A model generated the notes under the pieces. That model ran no database searches, was not told the origin of the DNA, and saw only the letters and a program-made list of their open reading frames with translations. Below are positions 57,921 to 64,000 of a stretch of DNA of 64,000 nt, piece by piece (within the stretch, counting starts at the first letter, position 1; each line of letters opens with the position of its first letter). Origin of the DNA: Diogma glabrata (lineage: Eukaryota; Arthropoda; Insecta; Diptera; Cylindrotomidae); the NCBI GenBank assembly GCA_963693315.1, contig OY856186.1, positions 235,705,135-235,769,134 on the forward strand, given 5' to 3'. A program made the position numbers and the translations under genes.

Positions 57921-59602
57921 TGCGATGGTAAAATTTATAAAATCCAGAATTCACAAAAAAAAAACGTCAACAACAATAATAAAACCAATTCCAACTAGAA
58001 AAAAGGTGGAGTTAATTCGCCCGGAAAAATTCGTCCGATGGAAGTTGTAAAACGCAAAGAAATGAAAAAAAAAAAAACGAACGCCCCAATTCAAAAAAAC
58101 ACAAAAACCTTTTTGTAAAAACACCCTTTGTAAAGGAACAAAAAGGAAAGACCACCGTCGTACCCAATCTTTGCTGAATCTTTTACAAAAGTTCCTAAAA
58201 TATTGTATGTGTAAAAATATAATTTATTTATTTAATTTCAGATATACTGAAATATATATATATACCTAAAATTAGTTATTGACGATAGCACCCCTAAGAA
58301 TATTTATTTATTTTTAAAAAAAAATTGAAAAATAAAAATATTTAGAAGAATGTTTATTTATTGGATGTACCGTCCTAACTTTGAAATATTGATTTATTTT
58401 TAAAAAAAAAAATAAAAAATATTTATTTATATCTTGATGTATTGTGTAATTAAAAAAAATTATTTATTTAGTTACCTAAAACTATTTAAATTACGAAAAA
58501 ATTATTTATTTACCTAAAATTATTTTAATTAACGAAAATTTAATTTATTTAATAAAAATTTTATTTATTTAATTTTTGAAAAATTTGTTTGATTTATTTT
58601 ATTTTTATTTAATATAATAAGAGATTCCCAAAATCAAGATTCGTCTGGAGACAATTTAAAAAGTAAGTATGGCTACAATATCCATATTGTTTAAATTTAA
58701 AATATCGCGTTCGCGAGCCCACTCCAACCATGCATGTGAGAACTGACTAGAAAAGCCCCTAACGACCAGATTCTACAGAACAGATTCTCCCCAACCTAAT
58801 AAAACAATCACAACTGTCACGATTAGACACTAGGTCCATTTCTACTGACCCAGTTGTGCTTGTTTAACCTAAAAATAAATTACAACTAAACTTAATGCGA
58901 AAGTTGAAGAACGCTCCCGAGCACCAGACTTCAAATCCTAAACTCTATGAAAAAATTGATCTATTGAAAAGCTAAATGAAAAAAATGGTAAGTTTTTGAA
59001 TTTGTATGAGGTGAAGCCTCTGATCCTGAAAGCAAAAGTATAATTGGTTCTTCTCTTCATTACACCGAAGAAGCCTCTGAGCAAAGAATGGTACTACTGG
59101 TTTGCACCTAAGTACAAACACAGCACCACCACTCCTCGTCCCTGAGGACTTCCTCGCCGAATGAAGAGAAGAAACCAATGTTCTTCGATCGCATAACCCC
59201 GATGGCCATAGGCGATCTAAGAACGACATCAATGTTAAGGGGATAAGCCCCATGGATGGCTTGTTAGGCCTACCGCTGAGAAAGTACATTAATAAACCTA
59301 ATAAACATAAATCAATTCAAAAAAAAAAACCATTTACTCAAAATAAAGTACTAGCACAAATAGTACTTATTAAAAAAAATTATTTGCAGGTAGTGCAAAA
59401 ATATGTACAATGGCATGGCAAAACAAAATATTTACAAATTATCTATATACAAAAATTTATTTACAAAAAATATTTACAAAATGTACAATATATACATTAT
59501 GTACAAAAACAAATTCGAATGACAGCACAAAAAAAACAATCTCCAAAAAAAAATTGCTGTCCCAAAACGGTTTTTTTTTCAAACAAGCAAAAATAATTAA
59601 TT
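57921..59602 (-). promoter_or_regulatory. el2 leader between ORF0 and gag
   Basis: Long non-coding leader. 58745-59285 is the conserved block also found in el1 and el3; 57930-58700 matches el1 36375-37101. A conserved word around CAAAGGAACAAAAAGG and the following ACCGTCGTAC lies 200 bases upstream of gag. No coding frame is kept between copies. Confidence 0.6.
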
Positions 59603-60166
59603 TTAATTAATTATACAATGAGGAACAGGGGCCTCCTGTGGACCAGACCACTCCTCTACCTGTCGCATGGTCGGTGAGATGGGAACCACCTCAACCAGCT
59701 CCTCTATTTGAGTACTCTTGGTCGAGGAAGCTCCCAGCTCCACGACCAAGCGACTCTCCTTCTCCTTCTTCCTCCTCTCCTTCCTCTTCAAGTGAGAGCT
59801 CCTATTTCTTTTTACCCGTCTCCTCTCACGCCAGCCCACATTCACTTCCTCATTCCCCTCCTCATACACTACATCCAACTCCTCATTCACTCCATTCAAC
59901 TCCTCATTCACTATCCCAGCCACCATCCCATCCAATATCTCATCATACTGTTCTACACAAATGTCATCCATTAAATCCAAAAAAATCCCATTCTTCACCT
60001 CATTCATAATCACCTTCATCATCCATTCCACCACATTCATTGCCTCATCCATTCTCTCCTTTCTCTCTACATGCTCTCTCTCCTCCACCTCATTCATCCA
60101 CGGCTCAAACCCCCCTGGCCGACTCCTACTTATCCCCCCCTGAAACCTCCTGATTGAGTTGTACAT
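59603..60166 (-). CDS. ORF0 of el2: small pre-gag protein, function unknown
   Basis: 187 residues from MYNSIRRFQGGISRSRPGG, the start shared with el1; upstream codons in the same frame come from a repeat and are not conserved. The middle is acidic and helical (about 40-120), longer than in el1 by in-frame insertions (NEELNGVNEELDVVYEEGNE). The basic block RERRRVKRNRSSHLKRKERR and the C-terminus through HCIIN match el1. It lies between PBS and gag, 1.7 kb upstream of gag, so it needs its own initiation, a spliced RNA or reinitiation. No match to a family I know; the basic block suggests RNA/DNA binding or nuclear entry, which is inference. Confidence 0.75.
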   Translation of the reverse strand: MYNSIRRFQGGISRSRPGGFEPWMNEVEEREHVERKERMDEAMNVVEWMMKVIMNEVKNGIFLDLMDDICVEQYDEILDGMVAGIVNEELNGVNEELDVVYEEGNEEVNVGWRERRRVKRNRSSHLKRKERRKKEKESRLVVELGASSTKSTQIEELVEVVPISPTMRQVEEWSGPQEAPVPHCIIN

Positions 60167-60208
60167 GTTTGAAATAAAAGAAATAAAAATCAAACGATTT
60201 GGACATCC

Positions 60209-60446
60209 CAAATACACAATTCGTATGTATCTCAAACAAAAGTAGTATATATGAAATATATATAAAAACACTATATATATATAAAACAATATATATATAT
60301 GTAACCTATGCAATATAACCTATGCCCAAATACATAATTCGTATGTATCTCAAACAAAAGTAGTATATATGAAATATATATAAAAACACTATATATATAT
60401 AAAACAATATATATATATGTAACCTATGCGATATAACCTAAAACCA
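60209..60446 (-). repeat. el2 leader tandem repeat, about 119-bp unit x 2
   Basis: Two near-identical units containing ATTCGTATGTATCTCAAAC and a TATATATA-rich stretch, just upstream of ORF0. Absent from el1. Confidence 0.8.
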
Positions 60447-60601
60447 AATCTGGTTACCACACCTAAGAAAAAGAATTTAATTTATAATTATGAAACTGGT
60501 TTTATTTTTCCAAAAAATAAATTAAAAAATATACCGGTTGGCAACACCCAAACCGGTTGACAACGCCCTATATAAAAAAAATATATACCTACAAAGCCCC
60601 A

Positions 60602-60620
60602 GGTCTTTGTTCCGGCGTCA
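60602..60620 (-). other. el2 primer-binding site
   Basis: TGACGCCGGAACAAAGACC on the coding strand, two bases after the 5' LTR. A variant of TGGCGCCGAAACA in el3. Confidence 0.55.
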
Positions 60621-60622
60621 CG

Positions 60623-61643
60623 TATTGCGAGTGGCTATATAATAGCCTGGACTTTTAAACTATCAAAAAAACATACAAAAAAAATATACCATGGGATATC
60701 GACTCGTCCCAGGAACGAACCCTGATCATGAAAATCTCTTATCTGTATATGTTTAAGCTAACATTAAAAAAAATAAATGATAGTAAATCTCAATAATAGT
60801 ATATAAAAAAAAACATTTACTTGAGTAGGTGTTGATTGTTGACTGGTCCTGTATGTATCCACCAAGTTCAGTTTCAATATTATCCAACCATTTATGTAAC
60901 TGCATATAACAATATTCCACAATACACTATAGATCCCACAATCTCAGACAAATTATATAACAGCATTTACCAATATCCCACAATCCACTTGTGGTCTCAA
61001 CAGGATCAAACAATTTATATAACAGCTTACATCAATATCCCACAATCTCGGACAAATTATATAACAGCATTTACCAGTATCCCACAATCCACTTGTGGTC
61101 TCAACAGGATCAAACAATTTATATAACAGCATACATCAATATCCCACCATCCTTTTATGCATGCTTCAAAAAAAAGAAAAGAATAAAAAACTTGTGACAC
61201 AGATTTATTTCTTTTTTTTCAATAAGTTTCCAACTTTTATTTTTACTAAAAAAACTTTATATTATCACAATTAAAATAATTTGGTTCATTTCTTAGACGG
61301 AATGACCATTTGTTTCCGTTTCAAACTTTAAAAACCGAATGAATCTTCCAATTTGCAAAAATGTGATTTTTCCTTTTTACATCTTATGATGTCAAAACAA
61401 ATCGTGTAATACTAAAAATTCAGCAAAGATTAGTAACGACATCGTTAGAATTGGAAATAAAATTGAGTACGTTCGTTTGTTTTTTTTTTATAGTATATTC
61501 GAAATTTAATTAAATATTAGAAAATTTTAAAATTATTATTAATGTAAAAGTGAACTGAAACTAATGAAATAAATTATTATTGAATTATAGACAGAAGATG
61601 AATTTGGTTTTATTATTGTTTCGCGAATATTGCGAACGTTACA
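60623..61643 (-). repeat. el2 5' LTR
   Basis: 1021 bp, matching 51640-52664 with a 4-bp deletion, a 1-bp indel and a few substitutions. The TATA box is TATAAAA at 61486-61492 on the coding strand. Confidence 0.92.
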
Positions 61644-61647
61644 ATCT

Positions 61648-62048
61648 TACTCTTAACTTAAAAGGTGACATAAGCCCGACTTGCGCTTTTTATGTTTAAG
61701 GGGTGAAAACCACCCCTACGTGAAAATATAGAAAAAATGTAGGTTTACTCATTCTTTCGATTCTGTTCTTATTTAGTTATGTAGAATAAATCTTCACACT
61801 TTTCTTTTTTGGAAGTTATCAGGGATGAAACAAATTTAGAAAGAACAAATAATACAATAGTAGAGATTTTAGATAACGTGCATGCTATAGTAACATATTT
61901 TAAATGATTTACAATCTGAAATAATATCTTACAACGAAACGTGCCTACAGAAGTTGGTAATGAAGGTAGTTTGAATTTGGATGTGAGACATCGAAGCAGT
62001 TCAATGTATCCAGCGCTACAAAAATGTGTTACGCTTACGTAAAAACCA
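61648..62048. other. Unassigned sequence between el2 and el3
   Basis: Includes GGGGTGAAAACCACCCCTAC, a small hairpin (about 61700-61720). A 97-codon minus-strand frame (61769-62062) crosses into the el3 LTR and is not supported as a gene. Confidence 0.4.
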
Positions 62049-64000
62049 TGTAACGATCGCAATAATCGTAAGACAATAATAAAACCAAATTCACCTTCGT
62101 TTTCAATTCAATAAAAATGCATTTCATTAGTTTCCGTTCATTTTTACATTAATAATAATTTTAAAATTTTCTAAAACTTAACTGCTAGTTAAATTTTGAA
62201 TATACTATAAAAAGCAAACGAACGTACTAAATTTTTATTTCCAATACTAATGAACAGACGTCGTTGTTAATCATTACTGAATTTTCGAAGATTACCCGAT
62301 TTATTTTGACATCAGAAGATGAAAGAAAAAACACATTTTTTTGATCATTATTTTTCAATGTTAAAAATTGGAGATAAAAAGTTATTCATTCCGTGTTTTA
62401 ACTTAAAACTAATAAGTTGTTTCGTAATTTTTTTAAAGTTAAGAAAAACAAAATTTGTTAAATTCAATGTTAACTTTGTTAACCAATTAATTGGTGTTTG
62501 ATGATTAAAGTAAAGAAACCATTGTGTTTTGATGAATACGAGAAAAATATATTTACTATTTGTTTAATGTTAACCTAAAAGAAAAAAATTTTGTAAAAGC
62601 AAACGTGTAGCTAAAATCAAAACCAAATTGGTGATGGAATTGATGAGTAGTTTATTAATTAAAAGGAAAAATTGAAAATATAAATTAACAAAAATACTCT
62701 TTGTTTGCATATGAACTGTTTTACAAGTGAACGTCATTCGATGTGAATAGCATTAATAAATATATACTTTTCTTTACATTAATATAGTTGTGGTACAAAA
62801 GATCACCATTGCAAGGAATCAAAATTATAAATATGGAAAATATACCAGATAAAATTGATTTGCAGGAAAGTGTGAAAATATATTAAAAGCTCAATAACGT
62901 CCACACCAACTCGCTCGCGGTGGAATTTTTTTGTTTTATATGTCCACAACGATCTCACCAGCATTTGAAATAAGGAGGTTAAATAATATACATCAATCAA
63001 CGGTGCCACCAAATCCAGATAGGTTCAATTTACATTATTATCATACTAAATACTGGAATTTTCTTTCTTTTTTTCGTGTTTTAATATATATATATATACA
63101 TATATGTACGTATATTACTAGCTAAAATATACGCTTCTACGTTTTTTTGAGAATGATGGGCTAGAGCCTTCATAGTGTAAGAGATTTCCCAGGTCGACGT
63201 TCGTGTGGGGGTAACCCGGCATTTCGAGTAGTATATTTAGTTTTGTTTATATAATAGATCTTTATTGTTTAAAAGTCCAAGTGGCTCAGAAAAAGGTCCA
63301 ATGGTAATACGTGGCGCCGAAACAGGGACGAGGAGTGGGGGTGCTGTGTTTGTACTTAGGTGCAAACCAGTAGTACCATTCTTTGCTCAGAGGGTTCTTC
63401 GGTGTAATGAAGAGAAGAACCAATTGTACTTTGCTTTCAGGATCAGAGGCTTCACCTCATACAAATTCATATTTTTCCATTTTTCCACTTAGCTTTTACA
63501 ATAGACAGTTTTTCATTTTAGTTTGGGTTTTGAAGTCTGGTGCTCGGGAGCGTTCTACAACTTTCGCATTAGGTTTAGTTGTAATTTATTTTTTAGGTTA
63601 AACAAGCACAACTGGGTCAGTAGAAATGGACCTAGTGTCTAATCGTGACAGTTGTGATTGTTTTATTAGGTTAGGGAGAATCTGTTCTGTAGAATCTGGT
63701 CGTTAGGGGCTTTTCTAGTCAGTTCTCACATGCATTGTTGGAGTGGGCTCGCGAACGCGGGAATTCAAATTTAAACAAAATGGAAATTGTACCATACTTA
63801 CTTTTTACAATTGTCTCCAGACAAATCTTGACTTTGGGAATCTCTTATCTAATTATTAAATAAAAATAAAAATAAAATAAATCAAACAAATTTTTCAATT
63901 AACTAAATAAAATTTTTATTAAATAAATAATTTTTTTTAAAATTTAAGTTAATTTTAGGTAGCTAAATAAAATAAATTTTGATAATTAAGCAAAACATCA
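62049..64000 (+). mobile_element. Ty3/gypsy LTR retrotransposon el3, 5' end only
   Basis: LTR 62049 to about 63309 (begins TGTAACGATCGC, ends near GGTAATA), TATA box 62206-62214, PBS TGGCGCCGAAACAGGGAC at 63312-63329, then directly the conserved leader block (63330-63770) and further leader matching el1. The ORF0 segment is missing between PBS and leader block. The element leaves the window at the right edge. Confidence 0.85.

Larger units (their letters stand above)
51636..61647 (-). mobile_element. Ty3/gypsy LTR retrotransposon el2, gag and pol open
   Basis: 10.0-kb minus-strand element (51640-61643) with LTRs of 1025 and 1021 bp and target duplication ATCT (51636-51639, 61644-61647). Order: 5' LTR (60623-61643), PBS, leader with ORF0, conserved leader block, gag, pol, 3' region, 3' LTR (51640-52664). 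I count about seven LTR differences. Gag and pol are both uninterrupted, so this is the likely autonomous partner of el1. Confidence 0.92.

Noticed and set aside
59638..60009. Pro/Ser/His-rich frame on the plus strand opposite ORF0
   Set aside because: Mirror of the acidic and basic ORF0 codons; no independent conservation.
61769..62062. 97-codon minus-strand frame
   Set aside because: Crosses into the el3 LTR and has no recognisable motif.

Overview
The window is AT-rich eukaryotic DNA made almost entirely of transposable elements. I found no host gene, tRNA, rRNA or CRISPR array that I can support. The mixture points to an insect (a dipteran or another holometabolan is plausible, but the species cannot be read from the sequence): an errantivirus with env, Ty3/gypsy elements with 4-bp target duplications, Penelope-like elements (PLEs) with GIY-YIG endonuclease, a Helitron, hAT, MULE and pogo-like remnants, and many foldback/MITE families. 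It looks like heterochromatin or an old intergenic TE graveyard that still receives new insertions.

Layout. 0-3.5 kb: a MULE transposase relic split by a MITE with CCCGAGC ends, a minisatellite, and repeat R. 3.8-10.1 kb: a decayed gypsy element (minus strand, TSD CCAT). 11.0-22.5 kb: a long (TA)n tract carrying an errantivirus (11441-19159; gag, frameshifted pol, complete env, near-identical LTRs, a periodic motif array in its leader) and a 2.6-kb palindrome made of two head-to-head PLE copies. 22.9-26.0 kb: a MITE inserted into another copy of itself, holding a second head-to-head PLE pair. 26.7-29.7 kb: a long-terminal-inverted-repeat (TIR) element. 29.8-41.4 kb: a five-level nest, repeat R > hAT > CCCGAGC MITE > Helitron > LTR retrotransposon, dated by target duplications and by the empty copy of R at 2.8-3.5 kb. 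42.3-45.1 kb: a long-TIR element with a transposase-like gene fragment. 45.2-50.1 kb: two more stacks of nested foldback elements. 51.6-61.6 kb: a 10-kb Ty3/gypsy retrotransposon (minus strand) with open gag and pol. 62.0-64.0 kb: the 5' LTR and leader of a third relative, cut by the window edge.

How the parts work together. The elements at 32.8-39.4, 51.6-61.6 and 62.0 kb are subfamilies of one Ty3/gypsy group: related LTR starts, the same TATA region, a similar primer-binding site and a conserved leader. The 51.6-kb copy is potentially autonomous. The 32.8-kb copy has lost gag and pol but keeps LTRs, leader and 3' end, and its LTRs differ at only two positions I could find, so it was mobilised very recently, presumably in trans. 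Both keep a small extra reading frame (called ORF0 here) between primer-binding site and gag. Its codon changes are mostly silent and its indels are in frame, which indicates a selected protein. I consider ORF0 and the motif array in the errantivirus leader the two most promising undescribed features.
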